DNA from: Monarcha castaneiventris obscurior
Lineage: Eukaryota > Chordata > Aves > Passeriformes > Monarchidae
Direction: 5' to 3'
Assembly (NCBI GenBank): GCA_026261815.1
Contig: JAMPIT010000484.1
Span: 11,258,501-11,322,500, forward strand
Length of the DNA: 64,000 nt
The number at the start of each line of letters is the position of its first letter. The first letter of the stretch is position 1. The notes under the pieces are model-generated. The model searched no databases, was not told the DNA's origin, and was given only the letters and a program-made list of their open reading frames with translations. Of this stretch, positions 1 to 20,318 are shown piece by piece. Both the position numbers and the translations under genes were made by a program.

Positions 1-9441
<9,441 letters not shown>

Positions 9442-10420
9442 GGCTGGCAGCAGAGTCTGCCACGTGCTTCTGTGAGATGAGACCTCCATCTTCCAGCCCT
9501 CCAGGAATGCTACAGAGATCCTGAGCCAGAGGGACTAGGCTGCACATCCTCTTGCTTGCTTTGTGCCTTATGGATTAAGGGAGTGCTGAGCTGCTGAAGA
9601 CCTTGTAAATAGAACAGAATTAAGTAGTTAAATGCCCTGTCAAGTCTGTTTAGCAACTTCGTTCACTATTTTGCCTTGTAGCTAAGCGCAGCAGGGAGAG
9701 AATTGCTGGCCATATACATGGCATGTTTTTTGTTTATTTGTCACTAGTTGTTACGGGCTCCTCTGCAGGAGGGACCAAGCAGGAGCATTTGGAAAACATT
9801 ATCCATGCCCCTTGGATTGCAAGCACCCTCAGGGATTCTCTGTTCCCATCTCTGGTGACTGTACAGCCTGATGGGTGATAATTGAAACTGCTTTCAACTC
9901 TCCATGAACCAGTCAGCCTCTCTGCTCCAGGCCTTCGTGCCTGACACTTGACATTTCCCCAGATGCCCACATGGGTTGACCTTGTGCTGGTTTCTGTGGG
10001 GGAGGAGGGGGCAGGCAGAGGGAAGTAAGAACTGAAGCAAACCATTGCTCTTTCTGATCTTAATGATGATCTGTGTGGGCAGTGAAAACTCCTGTACCTG
10101 GTGGGAAATCTCCAGAAGCCTGAATGGAGAGGCTTCCCTTGCCTTAGTGGGTGTTACCTCTGTGCAGCCATCAGCAGGTGTGAATTTACAGCTGAATCCA
10201 AGTGCTACCTTTGACACCTAAACTGAACACCCTTTCTCACACCCAGCTGTTGAGAGTGAAGTACCCATGGTGCTGGTTTGGGGCATGGCAGTGGAGGAGG
10301 CCTAAGCTGGATGTGTTCAGGGAGGACAGGATGGGCTCAGTGTTCACATGCAATTTTCTTAAGTATGTGTGTTTTAAATACATTTGTTTTTCAATACTTC
10401 TGTGTTTCCTCCTCTTTTGG
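9442..10420 (+). other. MCM2 3' UTR and flank (extent uncertain)
   Basis: Sequence after the MCM2 stop. There is no canonical AATAAA close to the stop. A variant hexamer AATACA at 10377-10382, followed by a T/G-rich stretch, is a possible but weak 3' end. The true cleavage site cannot be fixed from sequence alone. Confidence 0.35.
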
Positions 10421-11000
10421 TAATTCCTGCCACCAAGAGTTGAAGACCTTAAGTGAGCAACCTGGGTGCTGCATGAGCTGCTCAGCAGTTTGTGGGCTTT
10501 GGTTTGGATACAATCCCGTCTCATACTTGCTCCTCAGGTTAGTAGTAGCCAGCAAGTGCTGGCTCTCAGCTCTAGCTGAGACACTGGACTGATAGCAGGA
10601 CACAGTTGCCCTGGACAGTGCCATGAACATTGCCTTTCCCACCAAGGACCTGCCTGCAGCAGCTCCTTCCCTGTCTTGCCTGTTTATGTTTGTATCCCAC
10701 TGAGACTGTCCCATCACAGTATTTCCCACCTCCCTTCCTTACACACACTTGGGTTAGACAGCCTTGATCTCATGCCTTGCCTGCCACTTGGATTCCAGTC
10801 TGGGAGCAGCAGTAACCCCTCTCCAGGACGCAGCTGAGATCTGCAGTGAATGTGCTTTTCCTGGCTGGAGTTGTGGGACCTTACGGCATCTCCCGCCTGA
10901 GCTCGGGAGGATTTGTGAGCTGGCTGCTGCAGTTGTGTGCTGGCCAAGCAGAGGTGTCCCTGGCTGTCGACACTGCCACCGTGGGGTTTGTCAGGGTGAT

Positions 11001-11020
11001 GTGTGTGTGTGTGTGCGTGT
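11001..11020. repeat. (GT)n microsatellite
   Basis: Seven GT units with one GC interruption near the end of the run. Confidence 0.9.
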
Positions 11021-14000
11021 CCTCCCAGCCCGGAGCCAGCAGTGCCTGAGCGCTGCTGGGGGCTGAGCACATGACTCCCAGCCTGAAACTGGCTCTGCGT
11101 GTTGCCTCCTGTCTGCCAGCTCCCTCCTGTGTATTTGTTTAACTGTTTTGGCTGTTTTTTTCCCTTCCTACTGGGTCTCTGTCTTACCAGGACTTTCTGC
11201 AGGCAGCCCAGAGCGACACTTCCCTGGTATTCCTCCCCTGCCTGAGGAAGCCATTGCCCCTGAACATGGGCCTGGATTGGGTCGGTGCTGGGGATGGCCG
11301 AGCTGCTGTGTGCCTGCAACTGCCTGGTCCAGTGTGGTTCCTTGGGGCTGACACATCTGTTAGCACCTTACCTCCTCGTGCCAGAGGCCACAGAGACTGT
11401 CCCTGGGGATAGCAACTTCGAGCACTTGCCCACTGTGCCCAGCTCTGTGGGAACCCACATACCTTGCTGGGGAGGGTCCTGGCCCTGAGAGAGCAAAACC
11501 AGCAACAACAAGGGATGAAACAAGCTCGTTAAGCAAAGTGGTGTGTTGTCAAGGAATGTTGGGTGCAGGAGGAGAAAGAAGCTTTGCGTCGCACTGGAGA
11601 AATAGAAAATGCATCCCTAAACCCTTGCAACCTTGTGAAGCCTCTGCTATGCCTGTAGTGACCCACAGTTAAAAAGGTGGCCACACATGTCACTGCAAAC
11701 CATGAGAGATACACGGGAATGGAGTGGGACTCCTGATTTTCCCAACTCCTTACCCTGCTGCTGGACCAGGCTGTTGGCAGGCACTATTCAGTTTTGTCCT
11801 ACAGCTTTCTCCTGCCTCCTGTGCTCCGGTCCCACCTCACTTGGCACATGAAGTGAGCAGTGGCTACAGAGAGGTGCCATTGTTGGAGTCACTTGTTTGT
11901 CATTTTGCTCACTCTGCCTCCCAAATCCTCCACACAAAGGCAGTTGTGCCCTCCCACCCTGTTGTGTTGCCAGCATCCAGCAGCGCAATGAATTCTTGCA
12001 GCTGCGCCCTCGCTAATGCTGGCATCAGCCGCTCAGTGGAGTGTTAATGCCAGTCTGAAGGCATGTTCCTCCTCTCACGGCCACTGAGCTTTTCAGGTTC
12101 CCTGGAGCAAGCTTTGGCTGTTGACAGCATCAGGTGTCTGGTCTGGACAGGGGTGCAGGCAGGGGTGGAAACAGATTCTGCCCTGAGCAGCAGGGACTGC
12201 CTTCCAGGAGCCATGTTCCTGCTGAACGTAGAGAGGATTTTGCCACAGGGCTCTGCAGCTCGGCAAGCCAAGCCACATTCATGGAACGAGGAGTTGCTCC
12301 CCTGACAACCTTGAGTTTAGCCAAGCTTGTGCACTTGGCTTCTTGCTGCTGTGATTCAAACTGCACAGTGCCCCCGGCAGTCAGGGGCAAAGGTGAGGTC
12401 TGCCCACAGCAGGCTATGCCTGGGCTCAGATGGAAGATGATAAGGGAGCTCCTTGTAAAGGAGACAGGGCTGTATGGAGACAAGTGGTGTCCCTTCTTGT
12501 GGTCATCTTCCCCTTGGGACTGTGGTTGTTGGCAAATGCTGGGTCAGTCTGGCTTCAAAGAGCCATCTGGATTTGAAAAGGGCATGATGGGCCAGATCCT
12601 GATCCAGTTTAACCTGCACGAGCTGTGTGCACACTCCTGAGAGAGCAGCAGGGCTCCCTGCATCTCATAATAAGCTGTTTGACTTCAGCTCAGCATGGAG
12701 CAAATGCACACACAACACACACAAACAGTGCACCTGCTTGGGGTGCATGAGCAAGTGCCTGCAGATAGCAGCTAATTGATCAGCACGTGTGATCTGGGAA
12801 AAAGGGACAGACAGAGCTTGCAGGAAAGGGCTTTGCATTCGTACTAGCAGGGTTTAGCTTATGCCTTTATTGTGATCATAAACCAACACACTACAAGTCC
12901 TGGGTTTATCCAGCGTGCCACAGGTTGCTTCTGACTTTGCCTGTCAAATGGCAGATGCCCCTGAATAGGTCAAGTTCTACATTCAGTAATGTGTTTTTCC
13001 CCAAATTAATGCCAAAGCCTCTTGGAAAAACTAGCACATGCAGCATTTCTGGACCAGCAGTGTTTTACTTTCTGCCATGCCAGACCTTGGCTGGAACCTG
13101 CTCTGTCCATCTCCACTGTGTTCACTAAAGAGCTGTCTGGAAACTGGTTGACAAGAACTTTCCCAGTGTAACAGTGCTCAAGATGCAGCCGTTGTGTTGG
13201 ATCACTCATCTTCCCATCCTAGAGCAGTCCAACCAGCTGCAGTTCAGCCAGGAGGGCTGTTTCAGGTGCTTGCAGCTCTGCCCTTGTTGACCTCAACTCA
13301 CCTCAATTCCAGCATGTGAAGACAGCATGGGAATATGTTTACAGCAGATGTGTATCCACAGATACAGGTGAGTCACTGCAAACAGCTACATCTCCTACTG
13401 TGCTGCAGTGAGGATGCACTCTGAACTTCCTAGTATTTTTCCATCTCCTAAAATACTTTTCTACTTAACAAGGCAGAGCCAAAATTGGATCGGGCTTCTG
13501 CTGTATTTTGCATCTATTATGCAGTTCTTGCTGCCATCACTGATTTAATGTCTCCATTATCATGGAGCACTGGTCTGCCAAGGACTCCAGCCATCCAGCG
13601 TGCTCCTCGGCCTCTACTAAACAGCTGTGAGCAGCCTTAAGGGGCTGCTGAGCTCTGCATCTTTACAGCAAAAGCACATTGGAAAGGCTCGTGCTCCTTT
13701 CTGCTCATCTTGCAAGTCACTTCTCTGTAAAGGAGAGGTGAGGCTGTTGGGGAAACCCAGAGGAAGTGCCAAGTTTCTTCTCTGGGTAATCTAGGGCTCA
13801 GGGAGATCTGACAATAACTGTCCTGTCTGAAAGATACTGAAGAGCTTCAGTCCCACCAAATCCCACAGAAACACATATGTAGGAGTACCAATAGTCCCCA
13901 TGAGTCAGTGACTGGCTCTCCTCAGAGCCAAGAGTTACCAGCCCTCTTCAGGTACAGGCTGATCCCTCCACTCTGAAAATACATACCCACATTCCAGCTT

Positions 14001-14129
14001 AGTCACCTATTAAAATACCAAGAGCTTTTCTGAAGATTACATTAGCCTTTTCAGTTCAGTAAGGAAAGCTATAAACCACCTCTGGGTTCCACCTAGTGAA
14101 GATACTTTGCCCACTGAATGACAGGAACA

Positions 14130-14560
14130 CCCCCTCACCTTCTTAAGTCACTCTTCAAGGAGAGAGATTTATATTGTCTAGGTGCTGAGGGTACTAATAA
14201 GCCTTAATTGCCCTGACAAGGCTCTCCTAGGCCTCTATCCACACCGATGGCCTGGTGCTCTTATTTAAGCTCGGCCTGGGGCCTATGTGAGTTCTGAGCG
14301 GGAAGTACTGGTTCATGTCTCCTTGTGCCTGCTCACAGTACCTATTGCTTTGGGCTGTGATCCATGGACCGCCTTCCTGATCTTGGTCATCTTCTACTAC
14401 TATGGAACTGTCAAGTGATTCCTGGATGCTGTCTGGCTATGGCTGCCATCAGCAGACCTTGGCTCTGACCTAGGGACTGACTGGTTTCGTGTTGGTCTGG
14501 CTTTATCACTGTGAGCTTCTCTGAGGATCCGGACTTCTGGTTGAATCTGGGTGTCATCTC
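14130..14560 (+). mobile_element. Possible degenerate solo LTR-like repeat
   Basis: This segment has a TATA-like box (TTATTTAAG, 14261-14269) followed by GGCCTGGGGCC. Then comes a long run of degenerate CTGACC/CTTGG/CTCTG words, a texture I associate with sauropsid LTRs. I did not find clear TG...CA ends, a target-site duplication or internal retroviral coding sequence. The call is inference from composition and layout only, and the boundaries are guesses. Confidence 0.25.
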
Positions 14561-17500
14561 TGAGCTTCTCATCTGTCTTGGGTCCTGGAGGGCCTGTCCT
14601 GCTGGCTGCTGTGCTCAGCTCCCTGATGTGTGCTCCTCAAACCTGGTACAGCGAGGGTTTGACAGTCACTTCTTTGGGCTCTAGTCATATCTCTAAAACA
14701 GGCAGAGCTAAGCCTAAACCTCCTGTGCCTTGTCATCAACCTCTTGGCTTTACTGGGCTTTATATTGCTTGTCCTTCTGCCCCAGACAAAAGCTTTAGAA
14801 GATCTGAGGCTTGCTGCCCTCATGACATCTTCACTTCTGGAGATTTTTCATCCCTTCCAGAAAGTCATTTGCTTGCTGTCTGAGTTGATAAGCTCAATAC
14901 AGAGATAAAGGGGTTCTCTGAGCTGTACAGAGGCCCAGATTAAATTATGTGAATAGCCCCAAACAGATGTACTCCTTTCCCCTTCCTGGCTGGGGGCTCA
15001 GAAGTCACCTCTCATGTAAATGGAGGGCTGTGACCATCCCTCTGCACGCCAGCTCCAACAGAGCAATGTGACTGGTTGCCATTCCCCTTGAGTGAGGAGC
15101 CCTGTCCCTGGGCTGTGAGGAAAACTGTGTGAGCTTTCAGCTGGAGAGCTGTCTGCCTCCTTGCCCCAGGTGACTCTGTTAAAGGTTATTCTGGCCCCTT
15201 AATCAAATTCAATGCAGCTCTGGTTTGCTCTGCCCTCTAGGAATCCGCTGAGGTTTGCTGTCACAGTGGCTATTAATGCAGCAATCAGCTCTGCTTTGGC
15301 GAGGAGAGAAATGGGAACCTTCAGGGATGGGAGACAGCAGGGGCACGTGGAAACTGGGAAAGTAAAGCACAGCTTGTGCTTGTTCTTCACCTGCACTTTA
15401 CAACAGGGGATGGGAAACAAGCAGGGCTGGTAGCAGCACTGCATCCCAGGTGGGCAGTGTGCCCTTCCCTAAGGGGAACAACCTGATGCAGAGATTAGGA
15501 AAGGCTCAAACCGGTACAGAAAAATCTTGCTGGGGCTCTAAATAGAGCAGAATCTCTTCCCTTCTAATTACAGCCTATCCTGGAAGGCATTAGTTGCTCC
15601 AGGTCACTCCTCTTGAAGTGTTTATTACACATCTTCCCCAGCAGGATTTTGGATGAGAGCAGGAACTGTGTGTTTTGCCCAGAGAATGGCTGCATGCCTG
15701 GGCTATGCAGGAATAGTGGGTACCCGCCCCTGCTTGGTACAGTCAAAATGTTTCACGGTGTCCCAGAATTAAAAAGGCTAAGTCAGCAAATGAGCTTATA
15801 GAAAGCTTGTCGGAGGCTCTGAAGTAAATTCACATATTCTGGAACAAGGGAGAGGTTAAATCTTTCCTTGTGCCTAAGGAAGGAGGGGCTGGACAGGGGA
15901 GGGAATTTTCTTCTTCTAGAGGGATGAGATGCCAAAAGGCTGTACAGCTTGATAGAAGATTGTGTTAAATTGCCACAGTGGTGTGCCACAAGCCTGCTGT
16001 GTCACCCAGCCTTTGTCCCAAAGAGCCAGCAATCAAGGCAGTGGGAACAGCCCATGTTTTTTCCTTCTGATCTAAGAATGGGCACAGATCACCTTTTGCT
16101 GCCCTGACAAGTGCAGCAAAGAAAGAAGGGTTAAATCGTTTTCCTGGCACTAGTGACATCTTGTATTTTCTAACACTGCCAGAACTTAACATCTGACTGT
16201 TTCTTTGTTTTGCTTATTATTTATTTTCTTGCTCTGCTGAGCACAGGCAATAGATCACTTTCACCTTTGTAGGTGAACTCAGTTTTGCTGTATTTAGGAG
16301 GATAAAACATCTCACCAGCATATTTCAAGTTTCAGTGTGTTGCTGCTTTTTTCCAGTGGAGTTTCAATATAAGTTAAATTTCTCTTGAGATTAGACTTTG
16401 TGGTTAGTTTCTTTTTAATTGACAAGTCTTAGGCACCAAATTCTTTCCCTTAGCTATCATCTCATTCCTCTACCTTGGTAGTATTTGTTTGCAGGCATCT
16501 TGGAACAAAATGTGACCCTTACACTGAAACGGGAAAGCTGGCTGAATTTCCTGAAGGCAAAAGCTGTTACAGTAACTCACAGGGGGAGACAGCAGAAGGA
16601 TTTTCAGTTTTGCCAGCCTAAAATACACGCTTGCTTTCTGATTCTGCCTAACAGACGTAACTGTGAAATTGAACAATTTTGGGGAAGAACAGAAAAGCAC
16701 AGATAATGGTAATACCAAGAAAAATTTCTGAACAGCTTTGAAGCAGCTATAAAAAAAGCATTTAGTGCAATTGTAAAGCCTCTTTTACCAGTGCTCTGAA
16801 CATCATACGAGAATATATACCAGGTAGGGAGGCTGGAGGGAGATCAAATGAGAAATGACAAGCCTTTGACTATAAAGCTGTCAATGCCTCAGAAGAGAGC
16901 CAAGCCAGCTGCACCTATTCCAGGGAGTGTGAAATGGAGGTGCAGGGGCCATGCTGGGTTGAAGTTGGTGCTGCTTTTTAAAGAGAGCTGGTGTTGCCCA
17001 TCTCTGCTGGCTGTTTTCTGCTCCGCTGGCAGCGCTGACCTGGCTGATCGATGTTGCCACTAATTTTATTTAATTTTCTTGCCTAAGATGTATCTTCTCC
17101 TTTCATACTCCCCCTTTGTTGCTCAGTCTGAGATTGATGTATAACGTCAAAATAAATCCAGGGAGCGCCATGAGCTTCTGAGATTTGGGAGCTGGATGTG
17201 GCAGGGTCAGGAGATCTGAAAGGCTTTTAGTTACCCACTTGTAGTAAGCCACCTGCATGCGAAGACAGCCAAATTACCAGCAACAAAGTGAAAAATGACA
17301 AGAGCATTCATTAAATGCCATGCCTGGGCTAGAATCTGAGTGCACTAAAGTGTTTTTATCTCATCTAATGGGTAAGCGACAGCTCGGTAGTTCCTGCTGC
17401 ATTTCCTGCTCGGTGGGGGCCGGGGGCTGCATTGATTCTGGGATAAAAAGGACTTTCAGAGCCCTGGATGGATGTGGTCTGAAAGAAGCCAAAAGCGAGT

Positions 17501-18442
17501 ACTTTGGTCCAAGCCTGTCTGCTTTGCCTCGCCACGCTGGGGAAAGGGTGCAGCCAGTCTGTTACCTGCCCTGGTCATACTGGGGGAAGCTGCAGCATCG
17601 GAGCAGATGATGGAAGGAAAGAGCTGGGAAAAAGAGGCTGGCAATTGCACAAAGGGGTGACATGTGCCAGTGCCAGTCTGGTAGGAGCTGTAAAGGTCAG
17701 TATCGATAATACTGAGTACCCTCAGGTGGCTGTTTGATCATTACAGAGTTCAGCAGGCTATGGCACATTGACACCTTTCTCTAGTTGTTGAAAAACAGCA
17801 AGTTCATGCCAGAAAAAAATACCATCAATTTTTCCTTCAGGAGATTCACTCTTTAAACAACAACAGAAAAAGATCAATTTATTACAGGGAGATAAAGACT
17901 GTGGCGTGTTTTTAATGAACACTTATTTGAGGAATAAGAATGTTTGAATTTAAAATCCTGGTCACCTTCAGACCTATGCCCTGCTGTCTCAGCAACATTC
18001 TGTATGGGAGAGGCAGAGCACCGGGCACACGGTACAAGCACTGCAAGCACAAAGACATTTGGTGAGGCCGTGACAGTACAGCTGTTTCCTCACTCAGAAT
18101 TTGCAATGTTGGATTTTAGCATCCCCTGCCCTTCTGAATGTGTGATGAGAAAATTGTTTTGAAACCAAAGAGAAAGGTTCCTATCCACTGCTTAGGAAAA
18201 CTTGAAAATAAAAGCTGAGTGCCTAGTGAGAAGGGACCAATATGCTTTCAGGTCCTTTGTTTTGGAGTCGTATCATGTTTGAGGTCTTGTGATGCTCGAC
18301 CACATCTCAAATATTTGTCTGGGGATGAACCAAGAGTTGCACAGCTTTTCTGAGGGGCCACACGCTGTAGACCTGCAGGAGGGGGAGTGGGATGGCTGCA
18401 GCCTATCCAGCTGGCAAGAGGGGTTGAAGTGCAGGGAGCTGG

Positions 18443-18736
18443 CATGTGTTCCCTCTCAACTGCTGTGATATTACAGGACCTGTTGAGCCTTATTTCTTGG
18501 GCACCTGTCTGACAAAGCCCTTGCTTGAGTCATTTACTGTAATGTCGTGCCCTGAGGCCACTAAAGATGTGTTTAATTTGAAATTTAGAGTAATTGGAGC
18601 AGTTGGCCTTGTTGCTGTAATAATGATTTTCAGCAGGATATTCAGCATGTTCCTTTGCTGTGCTATCTACCAGAACTGCTCCAAGAGCTACAAACCCAAG
18701 AACTGCTGCAATATAGATGTATATTTTTTTTACTAG
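18443..18736 (+). pseudogene. CD9-like tetraspanin retropseudogene fragment (intronless)
   Basis: The + strand encodes a stretch resembling the end of CD9. It matches the large extracellular loop around the CC motif ([13 protein letters not shown]), then [20 protein letters not shown] and [18 protein letters not shown], then [10 protein letters not shown] of the fourth membrane segment. In CD9 the matching parts run from ALNCCG through the last membrane helix to CCAIRRN. The similarity crosses positions where tetraspanin genes normally have introns, without interruption. That suggests a reverse-transcribed copy, 5'-truncated. The CCG motif is CCD here, one residue is missing in the last helix, and the normal short tail is replaced. 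No poly(A) tail is visible. Similarity fades before 18443 and after about 18676. It could instead be a diverged tetraspanin exon, but the human locus has no such gene. Confidence 0.7.
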
Positions 18737-18929
18737 ACACAGCAGTTTGCACAGAAGGGCATGAAGAAGGGGACTAAAGGGGAAGAATTCAGCTGAAATA
18801 GTATCAATGTGACAGCCTCAGATGTGGTGGTGACACCACATCCATGGGATGGTTTTCCCAGCAGGTGTTGAAGCAGCTGTCCCTGCTAGAGCAGAGGCTA
18901 CAATATGGACCCAGCTTCAGAAAACAGAT

Positions 18930-19645
18930 GCAACACCCCAAGCCTCAGGAGTGATAAAGGAACCAACAAGAAGAGATGTGCTGGACCTCATACTAAGCAG
19001 CAATGAGAGGCTCATTGGGGCTGTGAAGGTCAAAGGCAGCCTTGGCTGCAGTGACCATGAGATGGCAGAGTTCAGGGTCCCAACAGAAAATTGGGAAGAG
19101 CTGTGTATCTGCCTATCTTTATCTGGCTGATAAACCAGAAAGACAAGCTTCCATCCAGAGGGACCACGACAGGCTGGAGAAATGGGCTGACAGGAACCTT
19201 CTGCAGTTCAGCAAGGCTTTCAAAGGGCTGCACCTGGGGAGGAACAATCTCATGCACCAGTATATTCTGGGGTCACCCAGCTGGGAACCAGTTTGGCAAG
19301 AAACGACCTTCAGGTCATGGAAACACCAAATAAAATGTGAGCCAGCGATGTGCCTTTGCCACTCAGGTACTGATGGTATCCAGGGCTGCATTTCCTTCCA
19401 GTGGTGCCCAGTGACAGGGCTAGAGGCAATGGGCACAAACCGAAATACTGGAGGCTCCTTCTGAACACTAGGAAAGACATTTTTACTGTGAGGGTGACTG
19501 AGCAGTGGCACAGGTTGCCCAGAGGTGTGAGGTCTCCAACCTCGGGGATGCGCAAAAGCCATCCCGCCATGGTCCTAGGAAACTGGCTGTAGGTGTCCCA
19601 CCTGAGCAGGGGCTTGGACCAGATGGCCTCCAGAGGTGGGGAAAT
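18930..19645 (+). mobile_element. CR1 LINE, fragmentary, sense orientation
   Basis: Two blocks of CR1 ORF2 similarity lie in order. At 18930-19085 is the end of the endonuclease, with PTRRDVLDLILSS and GSLGCSDHEMAEFRV. At about 19150-19330 is the post-reverse-transcriptase region (DRLEKWADRNLLQFSK, LHLGRNN). From about 19450 comes the 3' end, with the FTVRVTEQWHRLPRGV coding motif and the typical CR1 tail text near 19600. The catalytic reverse transcriptase between the blocks is deleted and the frame shifts, so it is dead. It ends about 50 bp before GC-rich DNA of the PODXL2 CpG island. Confidence 0.85.
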
Positions 19646-20153
19646 GAATTTGCCCAGCGGGAGAAGTTTTTCCAGCTGATGAAGCGAGGTGGGAGCTGAG
19701 GGGTGGGGGAGAAGCGGTGGCCCCGTGAGCCGCGGGCAGCTTAAGAGAGGTCAGCAGGCGGATGCGGAGGGTCTCTGGTGCGGGGGCCGTCGCTGCCGGT
19801 CCCGGTGTTGCGGCTGACAGGGAGCTGCCCTCCCGGGGGCTCTGCCCTCGCCTGCGGCGCATCCCCGCTGCTCGCGGCGGGGGCTGATCACCCGCGCCCG
19901 GCGCAAGCAGCCGCGCCGCCGGCGCTCGTTGTGGGCACCGGGGGCGGCGTGCGGGGCCCGGCGGCCGGTGGGGCTCCGGCCCGGGGGGCGGCGGCTCCGC
20001 AGCCAGAAATTAGGAGCAAACCCAGGGCTGCGCTCCGCCCCCGCCCCGCCGCTCCGTCCGCGCAGCCGGCGGGCAGTGCGGACCCCCCCCGCCCGTTCCC
20101 CGCCCCCGGAGCGGCGGCAGCGGCGGCGGGAGGAGGCGGCGCCGGGCGGCGGG

Positions 20154-20237
20154 ATGCGGTGCGGGGCCGGGCGGCGGGCGGGCGCGGCGGCGAGGGGCAG
20201 AGCCCGGCGGGCGGCGGGGCGGCCCCGCTCCCCGTGA
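20154..20237 (+). other. Upstream ORF in the presumed PODXL2 5' UTR
   Basis: An ATG at 20154 with G at -3 opens a 27-codon, arginine-rich frame ending at TGA 20235-20237. That is 32 nt before the PODXL2 ATG and in a different frame. It would matter only if transcription starts upstream of it. Confidence 0.4.
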
Positions 20238-20269
20238 AGAGGCGGCGCGGCAGGGCAGCGGCCGCCGCC

Positions 20270-20318
20270 ATGCAGCCCTTGCACCGGGCCCCGGCGTTGC
20301 TGCTGCTTCTGGCCGCCG
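20270..20318 (+). CDS. PODXL2: PODXL2 exon 1: signal peptide start
   Basis: Encodes MQPLHRAPALLLLLAA plus one base of a Gly codon, then GTGAGT. The leucine-rich core continues into exon 2 (TLCLCLA), giving a secretory signal with probable cleavage before SSED. Confidence 0.93.

Larger units (their letters stand above)
10421..18440. other. Intergenic region MCM2-PODXL2
   Basis: About 8 kb without a supported gene. It holds a short GT microsatellite and a candidate LTR-like repeat, listed separately. Open frames here, for example a 201-codon minus-strand frame at 10714-11319, show no recognisable protein family and look like chance. Confidence 0.7.

Noticed and set aside
10714..11319. 201-codon minus-strand frame after MCM2
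   Set aside because: No recognisable family; it includes the translated GT microsatellite (His-Thr repeats); no splice or promoter support.
14551..14883. 110-codon + strand frame
   Set aside because: No family resemblance, and it overlaps the edge of a suspected repeat.
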